64,000 bases of DNA from Candidatus Coprousia avicola (lineage in GTDB: Bacteria > Actinomycetota > Coriobacteriia > Coriobacteriales > Coriobacteriaceae), in the NCBI GenBank assembly GCA_018715125.1, contig DVMF01000041.1, forward strand, positions 27,885 through 91,884, in the 5' to 3' direction. Of this stretch, positions 48,245 to 56,798 are shown piece after piece. Numbering within the stretch: position 1 is the stretch's first letter; each line of letters begins with the position of its first letter. The notes beneath the pieces were generated by a model that was not told the DNA's origin, made no database searches, and saw only the letters and a list, made by a program, of their open reading frames with translations. A program made the translations under genes and the position numbers.

Positions 48245-48283
48245 TGACTATCATTATCTTGTTCGCTCAAATAATGATAGTCA
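48245..48283. promoter_or_regulatory. 13-bp perfect inverted repeat at the transcription start / 5' leader of the AraC-family gene
   Basis: TGACTATCATTAT-N13-ATAATGATAGTCA immediately downstream of the TATACT -10. Confidence 0.75.
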
Positions 48284-48305
48284 TTGCATGAGGAAGGATA
48301 GTCTC

Positions 48306-49289
48306 ATGAAGCCTGGGGACCTCGCACGCGCGCTCGACGATGTCATCTGTCGCGAGGAAAATCACACCTATGAGGAGATCGTCGAGCACCTTAACGAGAA
48401 ATACGACCTGATCTCCCACCATGGCCGCGAGGTCTATCTCTTCACCAACGAGCGCAGCTTCGGTAACAAGAAGCACATCGCGTCGTTCCACATCGGCCCC
48501 TCCGGGGCCATACCCGAGCATATCTACCAGTATGTCCTGCTCACCTACTGCTACCGCGGCGTCTTCCCCATGACGCTCGACGGCACACCCGTAACCCTGC
48601 ATGAGGGCGACTGCCTTATCGCCGACAGGCACTGCCCGCATGCCGTTGACGAGCTCGCACCCGGCAACCTCGCCGTCAATATCGTGCTAAACGACCGTTT
48701 CTTTGAGAAGCGGATGCTCGCCGACCTCAACCGCCTCGGCTCGAGCTTTGGCCTTGCGCTCGCGACGCACGGTGCGGACCACGCCGGATGGCGCGTTTAC
48801 CACGCAACGGACGCGCTCAGCCGCTCCTGCATAGACCTCCTGCTCTGCGAGCATCTCGACGATCACGTGGGGTCAGACGATATCATCGACGACCTCTGCG
48901 CCGCCCTCATCACCCATCTCATCAGGTCGAACGAACCCGACATCGCCTCGCAGGAGAGTATCAAAAAAGATTCGGAGCTCGTGGGGCGCATACACGAATA
49001 TGTGGCGCAGCACTACCGAGAGGGGCGCTTGAGCGCCCTTGCCGATGAACTCGGCTACGACACGTCCTACTTGAGCGCCTACATCAAACGCGAAACGGCG
49101 CGCACGTTCAAGCAACTCGTCAACGAGGAGCGCATGCGCCACGCGATCCGCATGCTCCGAAACTCCCAGGAGCCCATCTACAAAATCGCCCAGAACGTCG
49201 GGATTTCCAACCTCACGCAGTTCTATCGGCGTTTCCACGAGTATGCGGGGATGACCCCTCAGGAATATAGAACCTCCCCGCTGCGATAA
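48306..49289 (+). CDS. AraC family transcriptional regulator
   Basis: Real gene is the 3' part of the 46662-49289 ORF; RBS AGGAAGG upstream of ATG 48306; 'GRIHEYVAQHYREGRLSALADELGYDTSYLSAYIKRETARTFKQLVNEERMRHAIRMLRNSQEPIYKIAQNVGISNLTQFYRRFHEYAGMTPQEYR'. Confidence 0.9.
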   Translation: MKPGDLARALDDVICREENHTYEEIVEHLNEKYDLISHHGREVYLFTNERSFGNKKHIASFHIGPSGAIPEHIYQYVLLTYCYRGVFPMTLDGTPVTLHEGDCLIADRHCPHAVDELAPGNLAVNIVLNDRFFEKRMLADLNRLGSSFGLALATHGADHAGWRVYHATDALSRSCIDLLLCEHLDDHVGSDDIIDDLCAALITHLIRSNEPDIASQESIKKDSELVGRIHEYVAQHYREGRLSALADELGYDTSYLSAYIKRETARTFKQLVNEERMRHAIRMLRNSQEPIYKIAQNVGISNLTQFYRRFHEYAGMTPQEYRTSPLR

Positions 49290-49332
49290 TGGTGCAAAGC
49301 GCATGCGGCATAGAGGAAGCGGCTTAATACCA

Positions 49333-49360
49333 AAGACCCCCGCCGGACGGCAGGGGTCTT
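49333..49360. terminator. Terminator-like hairpin between convergent araC-type gene and rhaD
   Basis: AAGACCCC...GGGGTCTT with inner GCCG/CGGC pairing. Confidence 0.6.
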
Positions 49361-49412
49361 AGTACTGGCTTGAGCAGAGCGGCGGCGCGTCGCTGTCACG
49401 ACGGCTGCCCGG

Positions 49413-50240
49413 CTAGTCCAAAAACGCCTCGTTGAGCTTCACGCCGAAGTCACGGGCGATGGCGCGCAGGCTGTCGTCCTCGATGGTCTGCAGGATGGGC
49501 CGACCGGTCGAGAGCACCTTCACGTAAATCTCAGCGCTCTTCTCGATGGTGTGCGCGAGGCCAAACGTCGTGTCGAAATCCGGACCCGACGCGAAGAGGC
49601 CGTGCTGCGACCAGACCGCCGCCTGATAGGTCTCCATGAGGACGCTCGTCGCCTTGGCGATGTCGACCCCGCCGGGAACCATCCACGGCACCACGCCCAC
49701 GCCCTCGGGGAAGACGACCGGGCACTCCGTGGCGCTCTGCCAAAGCGGGCGGGTGAAGTCGCGGTCCGTAAGCGGCAGCACATAGGTGAGCGCGATCACG
49801 TTGGTCGCGTGGCAGTGGTAGATCACGCGGTTGGCACCGTCGGTCACGCGCTTGCGCACGCTGTGGTTCATAAAGTGGGTCGGAAACTCGCTCGTGGGCA
49901 CGGCGCCGTCCTCGAGGCCCCACACGATGCGCCAGGCGCTGCCCGCCTCGTTGATCTCGACGATGCCGATATTCTTCGCGGGTGCGAGCGGGACGTTGCG
50001 GAAATACTTGCCCGAGCCGGTGGTGATGAAGTATTCACCGGCGAGGTTCTCGCAGGTGACGCCCATCTCGTGCCACTCGCGGGGCTCCTCGGTAAACGCC
50101 GGGCGCGCCGCCTCGACATCGCCCTCGGTCATACGGTAGGTGAGGTTGCCGCCGTTGCGCTCGTGCCAGCCCTGCAGCCAGCCGTCCTCGCACATGCGGA
50201 TAAAGCCCTCAAGCGCCGGCGTCTTCAGAATGTCCGTCAT
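49413..50240 (-). CDS. rhaD: Rhamnulose-1-phosphate aldolase
   Basis: 'EGFIRMCEDGWLQGWHERNGGNLTYRM', 'GSGKYFRNV', 'HCHATNVIALTYVLPL', 'AAVWSQHGLFASGPDFDTTFGLAHTIEKSAEIYVKV'. Confidence 0.95.
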   Translation of the reverse strand: MTDILKTPALEGFIRMCEDGWLQGWHERNGGNLTYRMTEGDVEAARPAFTEEPREWHEMGVTCENLAGEYFITTGSGKYFRNVPLAPAKNIGIVEINEAGSAWRIVWGLEDGAVPTSEFPTHFMNHSVRKRVTDGANRVIYHCHATNVIALTYVLPLTDRDFTRPLWQSATECPVVFPEGVGVVPWMVPGGVDIAKATSVLMETYQAAVWSQHGLFASGPDFDTTFGLAHTIEKSAEIYVKVLSTGRPILQTIEDDSLRAIARDFGVKLNEAFLD

Positions 50241-50295
50241 GGTTGTTCCTCTCTTCTGGTCTCTTGTCTATAGGGATGGATGGGACCCGCTCCCC

Positions 50296-50365
50296 TGATG
50301 ACTTTTGGTGATGACTTTTGGGACGGGGTCGTTTTGAGGAAAATGACCTGTAACGACCCCGTCCC
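50296..50365. repeat. Intergenic repeat: tandem 13-mer TGATGACTTTTGG x2 abutting a 14-bp perfect hairpin
   Basis: TGATGACTTTTGG at 50296 and 50309; GGGACGGGGTCGTT (50320-50333) / AACGACCCCGTCCC (50352-50365). Confidence 0.8.
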
Positions 50366-50385
50366 CAAATGACCCAAATGAACTA

Positions 50386-51852
50386 TTACCGGCAGACGAC
50401 CTCGACGGGCACGTCCAGAATCTTCGCGACCTTGAGAATCGTATCCGTATGGCTGCCGAGAGCCGCCGCCATGTGGTGCGTGGGGCCGGTCTCGTTCCAG
50501 CGGTTCATAAACGCACGCGCGCCGATCGAGAACTTCATGCGCATGTTGGTGTCACCGAACGTGAAGATCGGGCCCTCGACGTTCTCTCCCTCTGCCACCA
50601 CAAATTTAAAATGACCGTCGCCGTCCTGCGTGATACCGAGGAACGTCACCGTACCGAGCCCCGGATAGAATTGCGTGAGGTAACCGCCGCCGGTCTTGCC
50701 GTGAAACACCGGCACCACCTTGAGGGTGGGCTTGCGCGCGGTGGAGATCGCCGCATCGCCGGAACCCGAATGCCCGATGATGACGATGTCCTCGGGGAAA
50801 TCGATGGAATACATCTCCGAGAGCTGCCCCGTGCCGGCGATGGTCTTCAAGATGCTCATGGCAACGGCGACCTTCATGTCGCCCTCGACCGCACAGGCCG
50901 TCCCCTGCTTGATGAGCATCGAGAACGCGGGGATGAGCATGGAGTCCAGGACGCCGGCCTGTCCCTGCGCAAAGCCGTCGTAATGGCTTGCCACCAGACC
51001 GATCTCCTCGTCTTTGACCCACCGCTCGAACGCGAGCACGTAGCGCGCCATCTCCTGGATGGGCTCGTCTGAGACGCTGGCGCCGCCCTCGACATCAAAG
51101 GTGTTCAAGATATCGGCCGCTTTGGCGTCGATGGCAGCCTGGTCGTTCACGTCGTCGGCGATGGCCCACATCTTCTCCCAGTCGAACTGCTTGGTGTAGA
51201 GTCCGAGACGGTTGTAGAGGTTGGTCTCGTCGATGTAGAGGTCCATCATACCCGGGTAGGGACGCCCAATCTGGGCGATGTTGGTGCGGCGCAGACGGCG
51301 GCGCACCTGCGCGGCGCGGCACCATGCGTCGATCTCGCGCGCGACCTCCGGGTCGCCGCCCTCGACCACGCCGGTGATGACGGCATGGCGCTTGCCCGCC
51401 CGGTTGAGGTCCGCCACAACCTCGCCCGGGGCGCCGCACGCGTAGAGGTCGCCCAGCCAGGTGGGGATATCGGTCGCGGCGTAGTCGGGCTGCGCCCTCT
51501 TCTGCACGTTCACCACCACCACGGGCACGTTGAGGTCGCGCACCGCGGGCAGAACGTTGTAGGACGTGGCATAGGTGAGCATCTGAAGGATGACGAGGTC
51601 GACGTCGGCGGCGCGGAACATATCGCCCGCCTCCTGGGCCTGCTCCTTGGTGGTCACCATGCCGCCGTCGATAAGGTCGACCGTCGTCGGCAGCGTTGCC
51701 TTGAACGCGGCGTACTGCTGCTCGAAATTGGGGACGAGCTCGGGAAACTGCGGCAGGTACGCGCCGAGCGCGATGGAGAACACACCGATCTTGGCGCGGG
51801 TCTCCACCAGCGGCGCGAGGGGTGCTGCTGCGCTGTGCGGGGTTGCGGACAT
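50386..51852 (-). CDS. L-arabinose/L-fucose isomerase-family protein (candidate L-rhamnose isomerase by context)
   Basis: 'LVILQMLTYATSYNVLPAVRDLNVPVVVVNVQK', 'DEEIGLVASHYDGFAQG'; sits between rhaD and rhaB. Confidence 0.75.
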   Translation of the reverse strand: MSATPHSAAAPLAPLVETRAKIGVFSIALGAYLPQFPELVPNFEQQYAAFKATLPTTVDLIDGGMVTTKEQAQEAGDMFRAADVDLVILQMLTYATSYNVLPAVRDLNVPVVVVNVQKRAQPDYAATDIPTWLGDLYACGAPGEVVADLNRAGKRHAVITGVVEGGDPEVAREIDAWCRAAQVRRRLRRTNIAQIGRPYPGMMDLYIDETNLYNRLGLYTKQFDWEKMWAIADDVNDQAAIDAKAADILNTFDVEGGASVSDEPIQEMARYVLAFERWVKDEEIGLVASHYDGFAQGQAGVLDSMLIPAFSMLIKQGTACAVEGDMKVAVAMSILKTIAGTGQLSEMYSIDFPEDIVIIGHSGSGDAAISTARKPTLKVVPVFHGKTGGGYLTQFYPGLGTVTFLGITQDGDGHFKFVVAEGENVEGPIFTFGDTNMRMKFSIGARAFMNRWNETGPTHHMAAALGSHTDTILKVAKILDVPVEVVCR

Positions 51853-51895
51853 CGTTTTCCTCATTTCTGGTCGTCAGGTTGCTGGTCCGGGCGCG

Positions 51896-53326
51896 TTACC
51901 GCGCGGGCTCGATACGGCGCACGTCGAAGCTGCGCGCCACGCAGGCGCGCGCCTCAGAGAGGTCGGCGAACTCGCCGGCGGCGATCATCTGCGCCATTAG
52001 GTTGCCGAGGGCGGTGCCCTCGGTGGGCCCGGCAAAGACGGGGATGCCGCAGGCGTTGGCGGTCGCCTGGTTCATATAGCGGTTCTGGCTGCCGCCGCCC
52101 ACGATGTTGATACAGGTGCGCGGCGTGCCCGTGAGCTCGCCGAGCTCGATGACGGTACGGGCGTAGTCGGCCGCCAGCGCATCGTAGATGCAGCGCACGA
52201 GCTCACCCGGCGTCTCCGGCACGGGCCCACCCGCCTCGCGACATGCGGCGCGAACCTCCTCGACCATCGATGCCGGCGCGAGGAAGCGGTCGGCGTCCAC
52301 GTCGAGCACGGGGAAGTCGCCACGCGCGGCGAAGGCCTCGTCGATAAGCGTATCGAAGCTCGGCAGCTTGCCGTCGTCACGCGGCCCGAGCTCGCGGCGG
52401 ACGCTCTGCACCATCCACATACCCATGATGTTCTTGAGGTAACGGTAGGTACCGTACGCGCCGCCCTCGTTGGTGAAGTTGGCCTGCGCGCTCGCTGCGC
52501 CCGTCAGGGGCTCGGTGTTCTCGCAGCCGAGCAGGCTCCACGTGCCGCTGGAGAGATAGGCGGCGGCAGGGTCGGACGCGGGCACGGCAAGCCACGCCGA
52601 ACCGGTATCGTGCGTCGCAGGGAGCACGACCCGGCAATCGAAGCCCACGCGCTCGCGTATGGCGGGCGCGAGGCGACCGAGCTCATGCCCCGGCTCGCTG
52701 ATGGGCGGGAAGATTGCGCGCGGCAGGCCCAGGCGCGCGATGAGCTCGTCATCCCACGTGCGCGTGCGCGCGTCCACGAGCGCCGTCGTCGAAGCGTTGG
52801 TGTACTCGTTGGCGACCTCGCCCGTCAGGACGTAACCCAGGTAGTCGGGAACCATGAGGAACGTCTTGGCGCGCTCGAGCTCCTCGGGGTGCTCGTGCTT
52901 GTGCGCCACGAGCTGATAGGCGGTGTTGAAGCGCTGGAACTGGATGCCCGTGCGCTCGTAATGCTCCGCGAATGTGACGGTGCCCGTGCGCTCGAGCTCT
53001 TCGCGGATGCCCTCCGTGCGCCCGTCACGATAGGCGACCGCATCGCCGATGCGCTTGCCCTCCTCGTCGAGCAGCACATAGTCGACCGCCCACGTGTCGA
53101 TGCCCACCGTGTCGGGCGTCAGGCCCTGCTCGTGCGCAGCGGCGAGCCCCTGGATCACGTTCTCGGCGAGCGCATCGATATCCCAGCAGAGATGCCCGTT
53201 CTTCTCGACGAGCGTGTTGTCGAAGCGGTATACCTCGGTCAGCCGGATCTTGCCGTCTACCACCTCGCCCACGATATGACGCCCGCTTGAGGCGCCGATG
53301 TCAACTGCTACGTGACGCATTCCCAT
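51896..53326 (-). CDS. rhaB: Rhamnulokinase
   Basis: 'HVAVDIGASSGRHIVGEVVDGKIRLTEVYRFDNTLVEKNGHLCWDIDAL', 'VGIDTWAVDYVLLDEEG', 'INIVGGGSQNRYMNQATANACGIPVFAGPTEGTALGNLMAQMIA'. Confidence 0.95.
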   Translation of the reverse strand: MGMRHVAVDIGASSGRHIVGEVVDGKIRLTEVYRFDNTLVEKNGHLCWDIDALAENVIQGLAAAHEQGLTPDTVGIDTWAVDYVLLDEEGKRIGDAVAYRDGRTEGIREELERTGTVTFAEHYERTGIQFQRFNTAYQLVAHKHEHPEELERAKTFLMVPDYLGYVLTGEVANEYTNASTTALVDARTRTWDDELIARLGLPRAIFPPISEPGHELGRLAPAIRERVGFDCRVVLPATHDTGSAWLAVPASDPAAAYLSSGTWSLLGCENTEPLTGAASAQANFTNEGGAYGTYRYLKNIMGMWMVQSVRRELGPRDDGKLPSFDTLIDEAFAARGDFPVLDVDADRFLAPASMVEEVRAACREAGGPVPETPGELVRCIYDALAADYARTVIELGELTGTPRTCINIVGGGSQNRYMNQATANACGIPVFAGPTEGTALGNLMAQMIAAGEFADLSEARACVARSFDVRRIEPAR

Positions 53327-53505
53327 ACCGCCCTCCTCTATGCGCCCCCCCAGACACCGGCTGCCGATACTCACGCACCGCCTGCCAGCCCGCCATCCAC
53401 TCCGGAGCGCAACCTTGTATGCTTGCAGTATATTTTTGGAGAAGAATACGCTCCATACTCATTATTCGCTTTGTCGCTTCGAGATATCGCACACAGGGGG
53501 TAGTC

Positions 53506-54375
53506 ATGCTGACCTATAAGCTCGACGTGGAGGAACGCAGCACGTGGATCCGCACCACCCCCGGAGAGCACGAGCTCGCCCAGCCTTTCTGGGCGACGGA
53601 GGAAGGGGCGTTCTACGCCCATCGCGAGTTTTTTACCGAGCGCACCGAAAAGGACAGCTACGAGCTCTTTTACACCTTCGATGGCGAGGGCACGCTCGAG
53701 CAGAACGGCCGCACCGTCACGCTGCGCCCCGGCTCCGCCCTGCTGATCGACTGCCGCACCCCGCAGCGCTACCGCACGCGCGCAGGCGCCGAGCGCTGGT
53801 ACCATCTGTGGGCGCACATCGACGGCCCCGGCGTCGCCGCCATGGCCGCCACGCTCGACGTGGGCACGCCGCGCCCTGTCGATCTGGCCGAGCCCGTCGC
53901 CCGACGCCAGTTTGCCGCCATCGCCACCAACTTGGAGCTGCCCGGCATCCTCCCCGCCACCGTGGTGGGCCTTGCCATCCACACGCTGCTCGCCGAGATG
54001 GTGGGCGCCGCGCAGGCGGGCTCCGAGTCCGCTCTCGGCGACGAGGCCGTGCGGCGCGCCTGCGAGCTCATCGAGCGCGCCTACGCCGAGCCCCTCACGC
54101 TCGACGACCTCGCGCGCACGGCGCAAGTGAGCAAATCCTACCTGCTCAAGCTCTTCCGCCAGAACCTCGGCACCACGCCCTACGATCATCTGCTGCGCTA
54201 TCGCATCACCCGCGCCAAGGAGCTTCTGGCCGAGACGGACTACAAGGTGGGCAAGATTGCGTCGCTGGTGGGCTTTAACAGCGAGAGCAACTTCTCGTAC
54301 CGCTTCTCGCAGATGGTGGGGCAAAGCCCCCGCGCCTATCGCGAGAGCTGCCCTGTTGCCCTGACCGCCCGCTAG
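53506..54375 (+). CDS. AraC family transcriptional regulator
   Basis: Cupin-like N-terminus; 'RACELIERAYAEPLTLDDLARTAQVSKSYLLKLFRQNLGTTPYDHLLRYRITRAKELLAETDYKVGKIASLVGFNSESNFSYRFSQMVGQSPRAYR'. Confidence 0.92.
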   Translation: MLTYKLDVEERSTWIRTTPGEHELAQPFWATEEGAFYAHREFFTERTEKDSYELFYTFDGEGTLEQNGRTVTLRPGSALLIDCRTPQRYRTRAGAERWYHLWAHIDGPGVAAMAATLDVGTPRPVDLAEPVARRQFAAIATNLELPGILPATVVGLAIHTLLAEMVGAAQAGSESALGDEAVRRACELIERAYAEPLTLDDLARTAQVSKSYLLKLFRQNLGTTPYDHLLRYRITRAKELLAETDYKVGKIASLVGFNSESNFSYRFSQMVGQSPRAYRESCPVALTAR

Positions 54376-54418
54376 CCGCCGCAGAAATCCCCACCCGCGG
54401 TGCGCGGCACCGCCCTCC

Positions 54419-54682
54419 TTACTGGCGGCCCGCATCGCGCGCCTCGCCCTCGATCAGCTCCTCAAAGCCCTTGAGCGCTGCAAACGGTATGAACAGCCGT
54501 CCGCGCCCGCTGTCCGCGCACGGGCGACGCGGGCCGTCCCGCTCGATGCGCTTGCGTATATCCCGCAGAACGGCCGTGCGCCGCGCCCGCTCATCAGCCG
54601 GCAAGCCCGACCAGGCATCCGCCCCCGGAAGCGCGGAGAGAAGCTCTGCGCGGCGGCGCGCATCCCCGCGCCCCTCACGCAC
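54419..54682 (-). CDS. Small protein in the polymerase operon (start codon uncertain, possibly GTG)
   Basis: '...VREGRGDARRRAELLSALPGADAWSGLPADERARRTAVLRDIRKRIERDGPRRPCADSGRGRLFIPFAALKGFEELIEGEARDAGRQ'; overlaps the 3' end of the polymerase gene. Confidence 0.5.
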   Translation of the reverse strand: MREGRGDARRRAELLSALPGADAWSGLPADERARRTAVLRDIRKRIERDGPRRPCADSGRGRLFIPFAALKGFEELIEGEARDAGRQ

Positions 54683-55964
54683 GATGTCCCCCAATCTGAC
54701 GGTTCCGCTCGCGCGCGTTGGCCTCGGGCCGCAGACTCGTACCCCGCAGCAGGGCATTCGGGCCAAAGCGGCGGCGCACCCGCACCGCCGCGCGCGCCAC
54801 CTCCTCATCGCGCGCGAAGGCCTGAGCATCCCCAAACAGCGAGAGCTGGCCCGTACCCGCCGGCACGACCTCGCCGAGCGCGATGCACACGCGCCGGATC
54901 TGCGCCCGACGGCTCACCGTCCCGTCGTAGAGCGCCAACAGCACGCGCGCGATCTCGCGCTCGGAGGCCGTCGGCTGCCGCAGGCGGCGCTCGCCGCCCC
55001 CGTGCAGCACTGCCACCCCTTCTACCATAAGGTCCTCCGGCCGGGCGAGCATGCCGCGGGAGTATCCGACGTACAGCCCCACCGACCCGCAGGCACACCC
55101 CTTCTCCGCCAGGTCGAGAGCGCTGCCGAACACCATCTCACGCACGATGGTGCGCGCCTCGTCAAACGAATAATCGCGCATCAGCACCTGCCCGTTGGAG
55201 AGCGACCGCGCCTGGGGCACGTAGCCCCGTATATCAGCGATGGTGGCCGGCTCGAGCCCCCATGCATGATCGATAAGGGGCTCGGCGTTTTTACCAAACA
55301 GGCGCCTGAGCACAGCCGGGTCCTCGGCGCAGATGCCCGCCAAGTCGTAGACGCGCCTCTCCGCAAGCCGTCGCGCAATGCCGTGACCGATGCCCCAGAT
55401 ATCGGTCAGGGGGTGATGGAACCAGATGTCGCGCATAAATGTCGCCTCATCGAGCATCCCGATGCCGTCGTCGGCATGCTTGGCGCATATGTCGAGCGCC
55501 ACCTTGCAGAGAAACAGGTTGGGGCCGATGCCCGCCGTCGCCGCAATGCCCGTCTGATCCCGCACCGCCCCCATGAGCGTGCGCGCGAAGGCACGGGCGC
55601 CAAGCTGGTAGCGCCCCAAATAGGGCGTGGCATCGATGAAGCACTCGTCCACGCTGTAGACATGGATATCCTCCTGTGCCACGAAACGCAGGTATATGCG
55701 GTAGATTTCCGCCGACACCTCCATATAGCGGCGCATGCGCGGCACCGCCGTCAGGTAGGGCAGCCCCACGGGAATCTCGCGCACACGGCAGCGGTTGCGG
55801 ACCCCCTTGGCCTTGAGCGCCGGGGTGATGGCGAGGCAGATGGTGTTGGCGCTGCGCTCGGGATCGGCCACCACCAGATCGGTCGAGAAGGGATCGAGCC
55901 CCCGGTCCGTGCACTCCACACTGGCATAAAAACTCTTGAGGTCGATGCAGAGATAGGTCCGCAT
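54675..55964 (-). CDS. Y-family DNA polymerase (UmuC/DinB-like)
   Basis: 'MRTYLCIDLKSFYASVECTDRGLDPFSTDLVVADPER', 'VYSVDECFIDATPYLG', 'IAATAGIGPNLFLCKVALDI', 'DIWGIGHGIARRL'. Confidence 0.92.
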   Translation of the reverse strand: MRTYLCIDLKSFYASVECTDRGLDPFSTDLVVADPERSANTICLAITPALKAKGVRNRCRVREIPVGLPYLTAVPRMRRYMEVSAEIYRIYLRFVAQEDIHVYSVDECFIDATPYLGRYQLGARAFARTLMGAVRDQTGIAATAGIGPNLFLCKVALDICAKHADDGIGMLDEATFMRDIWFHHPLTDIWGIGHGIARRLAERRVYDLAGICAEDPAVLRRLFGKNAEPLIDHAWGLEPATIADIRGYVPQARSLSNGQVLMRDYSFDEARTIVREMVFGSALDLAEKGCACGSVGLYVGYSRGMLARPEDLMVEGVAVLHGGGERRLRQPTASEREIARVLLALYDGTVSRRAQIRRVCIALGEVVPAGTGQLSLFGDAQAFARDEEVARAAVRVRRRFGPNALLRGTSLRPEANARERNRQIGGHRA

Positions 55965-56060
55965 CGCGCCTTGCGCGCGCCCACCGCTGGCTACCCGCCC
56001 TTTTAGGGTGCTCGCACCCTGCCCGCCGTTCTCCATACGTCCCCCGCTCTACCGTAGTAA

Positions 56061-56072
56061 GAACATGTGTTC
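56061..56072. promoter_or_regulatory. LexA/SOS-box-like site GAAC-ATGT-GTTC
   Basis: GAACATGTGTTC, matches GAAC-N4-GTTC; about 100 bp upstream of the Y-family polymerase. Confidence 0.7.
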
Positions 56073-56164
56073 CGTACTGTTGTTCTATCATCGCGTGCGG
56101 ACATAGAAAGTGTCCGGCCCCGCTTCGCCATGCGGATTTCACGTCATGTTCGATTGCCAGACAA

Positions 56165-56176
56165 GAACGGATGTTC
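56165..56176. promoter_or_regulatory. LexA/SOS-box-like site GAAC-GGAT-GTTC
   Basis: GAACGGATGTTC, 14 bp upstream of ATG 56190. Confidence 0.7.
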
Positions 56177-56189
56177 GATACTGATAGAC

Positions 56190-56555
56190 ATGGAGTACCG
56201 GACACTGACAGATGGGACGCGGGTGCGCGTGCACCGCGTGGACGTAGATGTCGTGGCGCATTTTGGGCGCGACGGCACCCTGCTCCCCGTGTGCGTGCAG
56301 TGGATCGACGGGCGCTCGTTCACGATTGACGAGGTACTCGACACCATGCCCTTCGGCACGCCGCTCCGCGGGCGCGAGACGGCGCGCTACCGCGTGCGCT
56401 TCGGCCGGCACGAGACGGACCTGTACCTCGAGCGGCGCCTCCCCCGCCCCGAGGTCGCCGAACCCGAGCGTCTCATCTGGTGGGTCTACGCGACCGATGT
56501 GACCAAGCAGGGCAGCGCCCCCAAACGGCGCGCGCAGACCGCCGCCGGCGCCTGA
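56190..56555 (+). CDS. Hypothetical protein (121 aa), predicted SOS-controlled
   Basis: MEYRTLTDGTRVRVHRVDVDVVAHFGRDGTLLPVCVQWIDGRSFTIDEVLDTMPFGTPLRGRETARYRVRFGRHETDLYLERRLPRPEVAEPERLIWWVYATDV... Confidence 0.75.
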   Translation: MEYRTLTDGTRVRVHRVDVDVVAHFGRDGTLLPVCVQWIDGRSFTIDEVLDTMPFGTPLRGRETARYRVRFGRHETDLYLERRLPRPEVAEPERLIWWVYATDVTKQGSAPKRRAQTAAGA

Positions 56556-56574
56556 CAGGGGGCGTCGTCCACGC

Positions 56575-56610
56575 AAAAAAGCAGGCTGGGAAGCAACGCC
56601 CCCAGCCTGC
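56575..56610 (-). terminator. Intrinsic terminator downstream of tRNA-Arg
   Basis: GCAGGCTGGG-N10-CCCAGCCTGC then TTTTTT in minus-strand sense. Confidence 0.85.
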
Positions 56611-56620
56611 CGACACGTCA

Positions 56621-56696
56621 TGGTGCCCCAGATTGGATTCGAACCAACGACACCCGCTTTAGGAGAGCGGTGCTCTATCCCCTGAGCTACTGAGGC
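56621..56696 (-). tRNA. tRNA-Arg (anticodon CCT)
   Basis: Minus strand GCCTCAGTAGCTCAGGGGATAGAGCACCGCTCTCCTAAAGCGGGTGTCGTTGGTTCGAATCCAATCTGGGGCACCA; cloverleaf pairs; CCA encoded. Confidence 0.95.
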
Positions 56697-56798
56697 ATAT
56701 GCAACGGTTCATTGTAGCAGAAGTGGGCGCCGGCACACCTACCGCGCCCCTTCTCCACGCCGACGCGCCCCCTCCAAAGCGGGGCACGCGCCAAAAAG

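Noticed and set aside
46662-48305. N-terminal part of the 875-aa plus-strand ORF upstream of the AraC regulator
   Set aside because: Antisense to the EIIBC gene; the regulator starts at 48306 with its own promoter and RBS.
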